From: Pontibacter fetidus
Lineage (GTDB): Bacteria; Bacteroidota; Bacteroidia; Cytophagales; Hymenobacteraceae
DNA: 64,000 nt
Reading direction: 5' to 3'
Assembly (NCBI RefSeq): GCF_010119545.1
Contig: NZ_JAAEAA010000003.1
Location: 186,001 to 250,000, forward strand
Part shown: positions 27,501 through 36,300 of the stretch, one piece after another
How positions within the stretch are numbered: position 1 is the stretch's first letter
Layout of the letters: every line of letters starts with the position of its first letter
Notes under the pieces: model-generated
The model's input: the letters and a program-made list of their open reading frames with translations, nothing else
Told to the model about the DNA's origin: nothing
The model's database searches: none
Made by a program: the position numbers and the translations under genes

Positions 27501-27861
27501 TATAACTGAAGCCGGCAACTATACAGTAAGTGTGGTGGGTGCAGGTAACTGTGCGTCGGTTGTATCTGATGTGTTTGCGGCAACTTTACAGCCAACAGCT
27601 ATAGAAGATGAAATAGCAGCAGGTGTAGTGGTAGCGCCAAACCCGGCTCGCGGCAAATTCAGCATCACGACAGAAGAACAGTTGCAGCACGCAGAAATTG
27701 TTATCACCAACCTGTTGGGTAGTGTTGTTTACCGCACTTCAATGGCCGTGCTAAACGACAAACTTGAGGTAGATCTGAGCAAGCTTCCGGCTGGTTTATA
27801 CCTGGTGCAGTTGCAGGCTAAAAAGATCAGGTTGGTGCGTAAAGTGCTTCTGACAAAATAA
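24508..27861 (+). CDS. Secreted multidomain endonuclease I with T9SS type A tail
   Basis: 1117 residues. Signal peptide 1-20 (STLQLVAQ). Residues ~25-260 are an endonuclease I catalytic domain of the beta-beta-alpha-metal type: NCEHTVPQSWF (Glu97-His98, general base region), MRSDIHHLFPT, NSDRGSDPF and REDHKGNLARSVFYF. These enzymes cut DNA and RNA non-specifically. Fibronectin-like modules follow (two copies of NWANGSGD/NWTNGSGDGR-type repeats, about 270-500), then a Glu-rich ligand-binding-like domain, Ig/PKD-like repeats (YSWSPVAGLSDATAANP) and a terminal type A T9SS domain (VAPNPARGKFSI ... LPAGLYLVQLQ). The enzyme likely degrades extracellular DNA for nutrients or biofilm remodelling. Domain count well above the usual 300-600 residues. 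Confidence 0.9.
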   Translation: MKRILLAFSILLSATLQLVAQTAPPSNLSGEELKAWLRTNWYDGKRVVLSYDAARGKMYNYVDNYDSKVTCVYSGYQEAKPYSESNTSTSMANINCEHTVPQSWFNEVVRMRSDIHHLFPTVIQWNSDRGSDPFAEIPDNQTTKWMRGTSSQSTIPTSNIDEYSEDTNTQFEPREDHKGNLARSVFYFYTMHAGQSFDSGKGVISAVADINTLYQWHIKDPVDDRERERNRRVEIAQGNRNPYIDYPELVAKAWGLAPVNCSPATQISNLSVSQKTTSTITLNWANGSGDRRLIVVKEGSAVNFTPTGSYNGINSDFTAATDQGNGQRIVYYNSGNSVTITGLKANTTYYVQAFESCATGNTYNTTSAPTINATTPDYACTGTPTAATALASANIAQNGFTLNWTNGSGDGRIVVIRKDEAPAFVPVAGTTYNSASANYSLAASLADGSKLVYSGTGNNVAITGLQAGSLYFVKVYESCSNGNQYETAAAQTLAVTTTAASSTPVGDGNVLVMQDFNGTANDGWVVTSGFDDTKISALNTGYPDGQRLRSGKSLQITAAATAHTLELSDVNVTGKQDVYLQLYNSSVATTSGNGIENSDLFEVYVALNGADYSATPEIKITGTTTSNNIQYGMNGTATITTAAGTPVEKIFSETGALPVDKAPSILRVTIPNGTTSVKAKLVIKANSDKEIWNVDDIALLSAAATTPTDCDEFALEGHAGESKTFYTGQSVTIGAEAKEGYSYSWSPVAGLSDATAANPTLTLTTPGTYVYTVTATKNGCASTAQVTLTVQALAAPVVADVAICSGQSATLEVSNLDPVMVYNWYQSETSNIAVGRGGVYYTGQLTATRSYYVEAVNPEGIASTRTKVKVTVGGPVAVALTGPTTACAGETITYTSAVQGGVTNYTWSVPANWTIVAGAGTATITVKATGNSGNVTLNVANNCGESKTTAYAVTINEVPAKAVITQTGNQLTASTTGTTYEWKKDGITIADAKTQTITITEAGNYTVSVVGAGNCASVVSDVFAATLQPTAIEDEIAAGVVVAPNPARGKFSITTEEQLQHAEIVITNLLGSVVYRTSMAVLNDKLEVDLSKLPAGLYLVQLQAKKIRLVRKVLLTK

Positions 27862-27885
27862 CCATAATAATTTATACTTACCGAA

Positions 27886-27915
27886 GGCCCTGCAGCTAAC
27901 CTGCAGGGCCTTTTT
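27886..27915 (+). terminator. Terminator of the endonuclease gene
   Basis: 10-bp perfect stem GGCCCTGCAG/CTGCAGGGCC with loop CTAAC, then TTTTT. Confidence 0.88.
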
Positions 27916-28249
27916 GCGTTTATATGCTGTACGCCAGACTTTTTATACTTGCTTACCCTTTTTTGGCGTTTTTTAAGTACGTTTTGTAAATATCAAAGCT
28001 GTTGTGCAACCTTTTAGGGCATTTTGCATTAGAGGTAGGTTCGGTGGTGTGCGTATTGCCGGCAGCTAAAACTGGTGCCGGGTATAAGGCCTCCATCTGA
28101 TACTGAAGCTATACTTTTAAACTGCTTTGTGCAGCAAACGAGATGGCTCCGTAGCTACTAACCACGTACCCGGAGAGATATACCTAATGGTAGCTGGCCA
28201 TTGCAGCGCAGTGGCATAGCTGGGAGTTCACCCTTTTAAACCTGACTTG
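27916..28249. other. Intergenic region upstream of the first type B adhesin
   Basis: About 330 bases. I see no gene, no RNA fold that I can name and no clean promoter; a TACGTTTTG near 27977 is one base too long for the -7 consensus. Confidence 0.45.
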
Positions 28250-31200
28250 ATGCGCTTACCTTTATTAACGCACATTTACTGGCCCCTGCTTTTACTGTGC
28301 CTGCTGTTTTCGAAAACCGCTGTTGCCCAGACCCAGCCCGCATGCCAGGTAACTATAGATGCAGAAGGTTCATCCTCACTCTGCCAGGGCGAGTCTGTTA
28401 CCTTACGGGCTGTATCATCAAACCAGCTTTCTTCTTTCCAGTGGTTTTTAAACGGTGCGCCCCTAGCAGGCCAAACCAATGCTACCATTTCGGTAAGTAT
28501 AGCCGGGGATTATACCGTGCGGGTGTCAGGTGCGACTTGCCAGGCTGCAACGTCTACACCATTTCAGGTAACAGTAAGTCCTAGGCCGGCTAATCCCAGC
28601 TTTTTAGTAACCCCAACTACAACACAATGTGCCGGTACACCGCTTGCGTTTCAGGTAAATGCACCGCAGCCCGACATTTTTTATACCTGGATTTTTGGAG
28701 ATGGTGGTTCGGCAAAAGGCGATTCGGTAGGCCACACCTACACCGATAAAGGAATAAACTTTGCAAACTATAATGTAAAAGTAATTGCGACCAGCGCGCA
28801 GGGCTGCCAGTCCGATACCGTAACGCAGCAGGTGCGTGTAGCCCGTATGCCCGAAGCAGCTTTTGCAGATAGCTCCGATTTTCAGACCTGTTTGCCCGAT
28901 ACTATAGAAGATGACGAAATTAAGGTCTTCGCTTACATCGAAAATAAAACCGTAGAACCTTACTTATCTGATATCCGAACTTATATAGTGAACTGGGGCG
29001 ATGGGGGCCCGGATGTACAGTATACCCGCAACGAATTCCCGATCAAAAATCCCAACCCTTATACAAAAGTTGGCGACTACCCGATAACTATACGCGCTGT
29101 TGCCAGCAACGGCTGCGAGTTTGTATTTGAGCAGAACTACAATGTAAGCAAAGAACCGAAAGCCAATTTTACGCTCAGTAAGCAGCCTGCAGCAACACCA
29201 TCGTCCTGTTTGCCGGTTATAGTTGCGCTGGGTGATAGCTCTACCGGTGGCAACCTTACCTACAAATGGACTGTGCAGCCGAGTACAGGCTTTACCATAG
29301 AGTTTGGTGGCCTCGATCAGGATACCCTCTCGCTGTTATTTACTGAAAGCGGTATTTACCAGATAGAACTTATAGTTGAAAATGGCTGCGACGATGATAC
29401 CACTTCTCAATCGGTGGTTGTGGGCTGGCCACAGGTGCAGCTTCCTCCTGATACAACCTCCTGCGGGCCGATAGACTTTAAGTATACAACAGGTGCTATT
29501 CCGGGTACAGGTAACGTATTTGTAGACCCGAACCTGGGCAAAATAAAAACAGCCGTCTGGACAGTGGTAGGCCCCACAGGCGGCACCCGCACGCTCAGCG
29601 GGCAAAACCAGACCATACGCTTTACTGAAGAAGGCGTGCACGAGGTCACGCTCACCGTCGAGAACGAATGCGGCTCTTCTGAAGAACTGGCAGGTACTTT
29701 CCCGGTAGTGCAGCGGATAACGATATTGCCAATCCCCGAAGCCCCAACTATACAGGATATTACCGTTTGTAGCGGCGACTCTGTTACGCTGGAGCCAACC
29801 GGCCCGGGCGGCAACTATAACTTTTACGATGCTGCAGGAACCTTGCTCTCTACAGGGCCAAGCTATACGACCACGGGCATTACCCAAACCACCGATTTTA
29901 CGGTAGAAACAATAGGCGATAACGACTGCCCGAGTGAGCGCGTGCCGGTAAAAGTAACCGTAGTGCCGCCGCTTGCCAACAACACCATACAAGGCGACCA
30001 GAGCCTTTGCCAGGGCGATGCGCCTGCGCCCTTAACCGGCAGCACTCCTACCGGCGGTACTGGCGGCGGCTACATCTATACTTGGCTAAGCAGCACCTCT
30101 GGTCCGGATGGCGGATTTGTGCCGGCAGCGGGTGTAAACAACGATGTAAACTATACACCACAACCGTTAATCCAGCGCACCTGGTTCAGAAGACTGATAA
30201 CGGTAGCCAGCTGTTCCCCAGATACCAGTAATGCCGTGTTGGTAAACGCAGTGCCAAAGATTCAGAATAATACTATTTCGGCAGCGCAGGATATTTGCGA
30301 AGGTCAACAACCGGCTACTTTGGTAGGCACGCGTGTAACGGGCGGCGATGGTGCTGTATATGAGTTCAGATGGGAGGTAAGTACCGAAGGCCCAGGAACA
30401 GGCTTTGTGCCAGCACCTGGCAATAATACCAGCGAGAACTATAGCCCGGGTGTACTAACACAAGCTTCCTGGTTCAGGCGGGTAGTAACGTCGGCGGGTT
30501 GTGTGGTTTTCTCAGAGCCTGTGATGATCGACATTGTGCCACCATTAGATAACAATACCATTGCCTCTGCACAAACCATCTGCGCGGGCAGTACGCCGAC
30601 CCCGCTTACAGGTTCTGCGCCAACGGGCGGTTCGGGGCCGTATACTTACCTCTGGGAAAGCAGCATTACCAGTGCTACCGGTGGTTTCTCGCCGGCTGCA
30701 GGTACCAACAACGGGCAAAGCTACACACCGGGCAACTTAAAAGTAAATACTTGGTTCCGGAGAACAGTAACCTCGCAAGGCTGCGAAGCCGATGTAAGTG
30801 AAGCCATACTTATAACCGTTAACCAGGCTGTAACCAACAACAGTATTGGGGCGCCACAAACCATCTGCGCCGGCGACGTGCCGGCAGCGTTAACAGGTAC
30901 TACGCCTAACGGGGGCAGTGGCACTTATACATATCTGTGGCAAAGCAGCATTTCTGGTCCTGATTCCGGTTTTGGGTCGGCGGCCGGCACGAATACCGGT
31001 ATAAACTATACGCCACAGGCGCTTACACAAAATACGTGGTTCAGGAGAGTAGTAGATTCGCAAGGGTGTAAAACAACTTCAGAGCCTGTACTTATCACCG
31101 TAAACCCGCGGCCATCGCCACCTATACTTACCGTGAAAGATGCCACAACCTGCCCCGGAGGCTCGGCTACCTTATCTATTCAGAACCCGAACGGAGGAAT

Positions 31201-31852
31201 ATATCAATGGTTTGCCGATGCTACCGGTGGAGAGCCGGTCTTTGAGGGACCTGTGTTCCGGACTCCGAACTTAACGCAGCCAACCACCTATTATGTGGAG
31301 GCTGTTAATACCAATGGTTGCTCCAGCGCAACCCGCACCACAGTAGCTGTGCGTATTGTAGAGCCGGTAGCAGATGCAGGCCAGGATGTAACAATTATAC
31401 AAGGCAAAACCGTGGAGCTGCGGGCAACAGGTGGCGATACCTATGTTTGGGAGCCGGCTGAGAGTTTAAGCAATCCGAATGTGGCCAACCCAGTGGCCAG
31501 ACCGAACGAGACCACCACCTACCGTGTAACAGTGAGTACTGAAGAAGGCTGTACCGCTACCGATGAAGTAACTATAACTGTTATTCCGGCTATAGTTGTA
31601 CCCAACGCCTTTACCCCGAACCGCGACAACGTGAACGAAGTCTGGGAGATCCAGAACATCGAGAATTACCCGGATGTGCGTGTAGAGATATTTAACCGCT
31701 GGGGCAATATCGTGTTTACTTCCAATGGCTACGGTACCCCCTGGGATGGCACTCTGAACGGCGAAGACCTGCCGGTGGCAACTTACTACTACATGATTTA
31801 CCTTAACAAGTCAGAGAAACCTATCTCGGGCAACGTTACCATTATCCGATAA
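28250..31852 (+). CDS. Large PKD-containing adhesin with T9SS type B (gliding-motility) tail
   Basis: 1200 residues from the ATG at 28250 (TTG just before is less likely). Signal peptide ends at about residue 27 (TAVAQ). An Ig-like domain comes first (SLCQGESVTLRAV ... SFQWFLNGAPL), then PKD domains (FYTWIFGDGGSAKGDSVGH and TYKWTVQPSTG). Four tandem ~95-residue repeats at about 570-955 share NNTI, TPxGG, W-S/Q-S-S, GFxPAAGTN and TWFRRxVTSxGC. Another Ig-like domain precedes the C-terminal ~90 residues, VPNAFTPNRDNVNEVWEI ... RWGNIVF ... NGEDLPVATYYY, a T9SS type B/CHU_C domain. It is followed by a PorP/SprF gene 2 bases later, its probable export/anchor partner. Surface adhesin by inference. 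Confidence 0.9.
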   Translation: MRLPLLTHIYWPLLLLCLLFSKTAVAQTQPACQVTIDAEGSSSLCQGESVTLRAVSSNQLSSFQWFLNGAPLAGQTNATISVSIAGDYTVRVSGATCQAATSTPFQVTVSPRPANPSFLVTPTTTQCAGTPLAFQVNAPQPDIFYTWIFGDGGSAKGDSVGHTYTDKGINFANYNVKVIATSAQGCQSDTVTQQVRVARMPEAAFADSSDFQTCLPDTIEDDEIKVFAYIENKTVEPYLSDIRTYIVNWGDGGPDVQYTRNEFPIKNPNPYTKVGDYPITIRAVASNGCEFVFEQNYNVSKEPKANFTLSKQPAATPSSCLPVIVALGDSSTGGNLTYKWTVQPSTGFTIEFGGLDQDTLSLLFTESGIYQIELIVENGCDDDTTSQSVVVGWPQVQLPPDTTSCGPIDFKYTTGAIPGTGNVFVDPNLGKIKTAVWTVVGPTGGTRTLSGQNQTIRFTEEGVHEVTLTVENECGSSEELAGTFPVVQRITILPIPEAPTIQDITVCSGDSVTLEPTGPGGNYNFYDAAGTLLSTGPSYTTTGITQTTDFTVETIGDNDCPSERVPVKVTVVPPLANNTIQGDQSLCQGDAPAPLTGSTPTGGTGGGYIYTWLSSTSGPDGGFVPAAGVNNDVNYTPQPLIQRTWFRRLITVASCSPDTSNAVLVNAVPKIQNNTISAAQDICEGQQPATLVGTRVTGGDGAVYEFRWEVSTEGPGTGFVPAPGNNTSENYSPGVLTQASWFRRVVTSAGCVVFSEPVMIDIVPPLDNNTIASAQTICAGSTPTPLTGSAPTGGSGPYTYLWESSITSATGGFSPAAGTNNGQSYTPGNLKVNTWFRRTVTSQGCEADVSEAILITVNQAVTNNSIGAPQTICAGDVPAALTGTTPNGGSGTYTYLWQSSISGPDSGFGSAAGTNTGINYTPQALTQNTWFRRVVDSQGCKTTSEPVLITVNPRPSPPILTVKDATTCPGGSATLSIQNPNGGIYQWFADATGGEPVFEGPVFRTPNLTQPTTYYVEAVNTNGCSSATRTTVAVRIVEPVADAGQDVTIIQGKTVELRATGGDTYVWEPAESLSNPNVANPVARPNETTTYRVTVSTEEGCTATDEVTITVIPAIVVPNAFTPNRDNVNEVWEIQNIENYPDVRVEIFNRWGNIVFTSNGYGTPWDGTLNGEDLPVATYYYMIYLNKSEKPISGNVTIIR

Positions 31853-31854
31853 CT

Positions 31855-32826
31855 ATGAAAAGGCCATACCTATACCTGCTGATACTTTTTTGGGTGGTTT
31901 GTGTGCAGGCAGCTTTTGCACAGCAGCGGCCACAGTATAGCCAGTACATGCTCAACAATTTTATACTTAACCCCGCCATTACAGGTATAGAAGATTACGC
32001 CGATATACGCGTGAGCAACAGGCGGCAGTGGGTTGGCTTAGATGGTGCCCCGGTTACGTATTACCTTACAGCACATACGCCCCTTAATAAAGGCATGGGC
32101 AGTACACAGTACCACCGGGCCCTTGCCCACCACGGTATAGGCGCCACCTTCCATACCGACAAAACCGGGCCGCTGCGCCGCACAGGTGTTAACTTTGCCT
32201 ATGCCTATCATCTGCCGCTTACCAATGTTATCAATCTTTCGGGGGGAGCTTCGGTGGGTATTATCCGCAATGCTATAAATGCCAACGACCTGGAGTTTGG
32301 GAATGGAAAAGGTAACGACCCTTTGGTAGGAGGCGGAACGCTAAACAACAACATATTAGACCTGAACCTGGGGCTTTGGCTTTATTCCCGCAATTTTTCG
32401 GTGGGCGTGGCCGGGGCGCAACTTTTGGAGAATGTAGGCAGCTTTAGTGCTGCCGAAGAGGAACGTGCCGCCATGGACCTGCAACGCCATTATTTTGCCA
32501 CAGCCAGCTACCGTTTCGAACCTACCTCTACCCTGGATGTGATACCTTCTGTAATGGTGAAACTGGCCGACCCGAGTCCTACGTCGGTAGATGTAAGTTT
32601 GCGCACTATTTACGATGAACGGTTCTGGATAGGGGCCGCGTACCGCCATAACGATGCTATAATTGGGATGGTAGGAGTTTATGTCAGCCCGTTGATTGAT
32701 GTGTCGTACTCTTACGATGCCACCACCTCAAACCTAAATAAAGTTAGCGCAGGCACACACGAAGTGGTCATTGGGTTTAAACTGCTTAACGACAGGGGTA
32801 TACTTTGTCCGCAATGGATATGGTAG
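31855..32826 (+). CDS. PorP/SprF-type T9SS outer-membrane protein (copy 1)
   Basis: 323 residues. Signal peptide to about residue 22 (VQAAFAQQ). The N-terminal mature signature RPQYSQYMLNNFILNPAITGIEDY is the PorP/SprF hallmark, with later barrel strands and a final KVSAGTHEVVIGFKL segment. Such proteins capture the type B signal of a specific T9SS substrate and hold it at the surface. The start lies 2 bases after the stop of the 1200-residue adhesin gene, which fits a dedicated substrate/partner pair. A terminator follows, so this two-gene unit is separate from the next. Confidence 0.93.
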   Translation: MKRPYLYLLILFWVVCVQAAFAQQRPQYSQYMLNNFILNPAITGIEDYADIRVSNRRQWVGLDGAPVTYYLTAHTPLNKGMGSTQYHRALAHHGIGATFHTDKTGPLRRTGVNFAYAYHLPLTNVINLSGGASVGIIRNAINANDLEFGNGKGNDPLVGGGTLNNNILDLNLGLWLYSRNFSVGVAGAQLLENVGSFSAAEEERAAMDLQRHYFATASYRFEPTSTLDVIPSVMVKLADPSPTSVDVSLRTIYDERFWIGAAYRHNDAIIGMVGVYVSPLIDVSYSYDATTSNLNKVSAGTHEVVIGFKLLNDRGILCPQWIW

Positions 32827-32859
32827 CAATGTCTGTATATTACAAATAAAAAGCTAAGG

Positions 32860-32886
32860 AGGCGCAGCGTAAGTTGCGCCTTTTTA
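32860..32886 (+). terminator. Terminator after first adhesin-PorP unit
   Basis: 7-bp stem AGGCGCA/TGCGCCT with an 8-base loop, then TTTTTAT. Confidence 0.8.
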
Positions 32887-33301
32887 TTTCCGGTTCCTGT
32901 CCCCAACTATAGCTGCGTAATTGCACCGTTTTCTTCTCTATCTCCGGCTACAAATTTTAAGATTTTTATAACATTCTTTATCAGAATGTTAGGCTGTATT
33001 TATAATTTTCTTATATTAGTGTACATCTATGTACCTTGCCTATGTGGTGTTTATATTATAATGAATACTATAATTTGTATTTATTCAACATAATTGCAAG
33101 CGTGTGAACGATATTTGAAAATTGGATGTAACTTTCTGACAACTAGCATTTGGCGAAAGAAACTGTTGCACTGTATTGACTTACTTATCTGTAGTAAACT
33201 GCCTGTGTAACAACTATAAAGTGGCTTAGGCGGGTGCTGTTAAAATACAATCTATCTACAAACTTAATCAGTCCTATTGTAAAACATTTACTTTTTACTA
33301 A
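32887..33301. other. AT-rich spacer upstream of the giant adhesin gene
   Basis: About 415 bases, strongly AT-rich between 32950 and 33100. No gene or terminator seen. It presumably holds the promoter of the giant adhesin operon, but I cannot assign -33/-7 boxes. Confidence 0.5.
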
Positions 33302-36300
33302 ATGGGGAGCTTAGTAAAGAAGTTACTGCTGTTTACGGTGGTCTTCTTCAGTGTATTTGCCAGTGCTATGGCGCAGGGGCTTTCCCTGGGTTCTGCTGCT
33401 GCGTTTAATTTGTTGGCCAGTCAGAAGGTAATAAACAAAGGCAGCACTATAGTTCAGGGCAATGTGGGTGTTGGTACCGGGGCAGTTATCTCCGGTTTTG
33501 CAGCCGGAAGTATAAAAGGCCAGCAGCACATCAACGACGCAGTAGCACTTAACGCACTTTCAGATCTTTCCGCAGCTTATACTACTTATTTCCAGCGAGC
33601 AGCCACCAGGGTGCTTCCGGCCACCATCGGCAACGAGACTTTTACAGCAGGCGTTTATAAATTTAATGCGGCAGGCACTATCACTGGCTCCGTCGTGCTG
33701 GACGCCAATTACGACCCAAATGCTACATTCATATTTCAAGTAAGTAAAAGCCTGCAGGTAAACGCGAATATCACCATTGCGCTTATAAACGGGGCAAAAG
33801 TAAACAACGTGCTTTGGCTGGTTGCCGAAGATGCCGTTATCGGGCAGGGTGCTTACATGAAGGGCAATATAGTTGCCAACAACAACATTACGCTACAGGA
33901 TGATGCCGCGGTGCTTGGCCGGGTAATGAGCATTAAAAATACCGTAAATCTGAGCAACAGCATTCTGTCGTTGCCAACCGACCTTAGCATTATAAAAACC
34001 AAAGTAGCCGATTCTCCTTCCCAGAAATATGCTGTCGGTGACCTGGTTACCTATAAAATTGAAGCCAGGAACCTGGGCCCGATAGATGACGAGGGCGTGA
34101 TGATACGCGATGTGCTGCCTGCGGGCTTAAGCTACGTTTCGTCTACAACCACCAAAACCGGCACATACTACGACCCTTCTTTCGGCCTCTGGATAATAGA
34201 TCAGCTTAAAGTGGGCGAGGTGCAGTCGCTGACTATAACGGCCCGCGCTACTATGGCTGGCTATATTGTGAACACCGCAACTATAGCAGGCACTACCGTA
34301 GACGAAAACCTGAACAACAATAAATCGGATGCAGACCTGTGCGTGGTGCTTTCGGATGCCGGGCAGATACAAGGCCCTGTAGCCGCCTGTGCCGGCAGTA
34401 CCAACACCTATAACATTAAGCAGATAGCCGGTGCCACCTATACCTGGACCGTTCCATCGGATTGGGTAATAACAGCCGGAAACAGAAACTCATCTGAGAT
34501 AACAGTAAAAGTTGGAAATACATCTGGGTCCATATCGGTAACAGTTAACAATATTTGTGGTGCTAGCCCACCCAGCAGGCTTACCGTAGAGGTAGTGCAG
34601 GATGTACCGCCAAAGCCAGGCCCTATAAATGGTACGCTGGAACTTTGCTCTGGTAAAGCTACCACCTATAGTATAGCCCCTGTAGCAGGAGCCATTGGCT
34701 ACCACTGGACCCTGCCTGCCGGCTGGACCATGGTAAGCGATAACGGCACATCGATAACCGTAACTACAGACGGCGACGCCACCACAAAACGCCTTAGCGT
34801 AGCAGCCTATAATATGTGCGGCGACGGACAACCAAGCTTTTTAGATGTAACACCGGTGCTTAAAGTGCCAAATACACCCGGGGCCATTAGTGGCCCTTCT
34901 GCCGTTTGTGCTACCGTAGCAACCGCCACCTATAGTATTGGTAAAGTAGCCAATGCCAGCAGTTATACCTGGACGGTGCCCACTGGTTGGACCATCCTTA
35001 GCGGACAAGGCACATCAACTATAACCGTAAAGCCAACTGCACAGGCCGGAGACATTACTGTAAAAGCAATTAACGACTGCGGCGAAAGCACAGCACAGAA
35101 ATTAACAGTAACTCCTGTCGAGAATCCTCCGCTGGCTCCGGACGCAATTAAAGGTCCGGATGTGGTTTGTGCCAGCACAGCGGGCAATGTGTATAGTATA
35201 GATGCCGTACCAAATGCAAAAGGCTATAACTGGTCGGTGCCAACCGGCTGGACAATTGTTTCTGGGCAGAACACGCCAACTATAACGGTTACGGCCGGTA
35301 CCGGTAATGGCAAAATAACAGTAGTAGCTTTAAACGATTGCGGCTCTAACGGAAGCAGCTCCAAAGATGTACAGGTAACCAGCGGGCCTCCTGCGGCTCC
35401 GTCAGCTATAAAAGGTACGCCATACGGTTGTGCCACCCAAACAGCTACCTATACTATTGACCCGGTAGCGGGTGCACAAAGTTATACATGGGCAGTACCA
35501 GCAGGTTGGTCTATCGTTTCAGGGCAGGGCACAACAACTATAACCGTAAAAGTAGGTTCTGGCGCAGGTACGATCTCAGTAAAAGCAAAAGGCACCTGCG
35601 GCGAAGGCCCGGCCCGCACTCTGAACGTGCAGCCGCAAGTAACCTTACCAACTGCACCAGCTGCCATTACAGGACCTGCCGAAGTTTGTAAGAGCCAGAC
35701 TGACCTAACCTATAGTGTTGCTGCTATTACAGGCGTAACAAGCTATACCTGGTCGGTGCCAACAGGCTGGGTAATTGTGAGTGGGCAAGGCACTACAATT
35801 ATAAAAGTAACAGCAGGCACAACTAACGGTAACATATCGGTAACAGCAACTAACGATTGCGGCACCAGCTCAGCCACTACCTTACCCGTAAAAGTATCTA
35901 CAGAAGCTCCTGCCACACCGGGCCCTATCTCAGGGCTTGCAACGGTTTGCGGCAACCAGGCAGGTGTAACCTATAGTATCGCTGCCGTTGCAGGGGCAAC
36001 CTCTTATACCTGGAGTGTTCCGGGCTGGACTATTGTTTCTGGTCAGGGTACGACAACTATAACCGTAAATGCGGCAACAACCAACACAACTATAACCGTA
36101 ACTGCCAAGAATGCCTGCGGCAACACAAGCAGCACTACAAAGCCAGTACAGGTAACTACAGCAGTTCCGGCAGCGCCAACTGCTATAAAAGGAACACCTT
36201 ACGGTTGCACCACACAAACGGCTACCTATACAATTGATGCGGTAGCAGGAGCTGAAAGTTACACATGGGCTATACCAAATGGTTGGACAATTGTTTCAGG

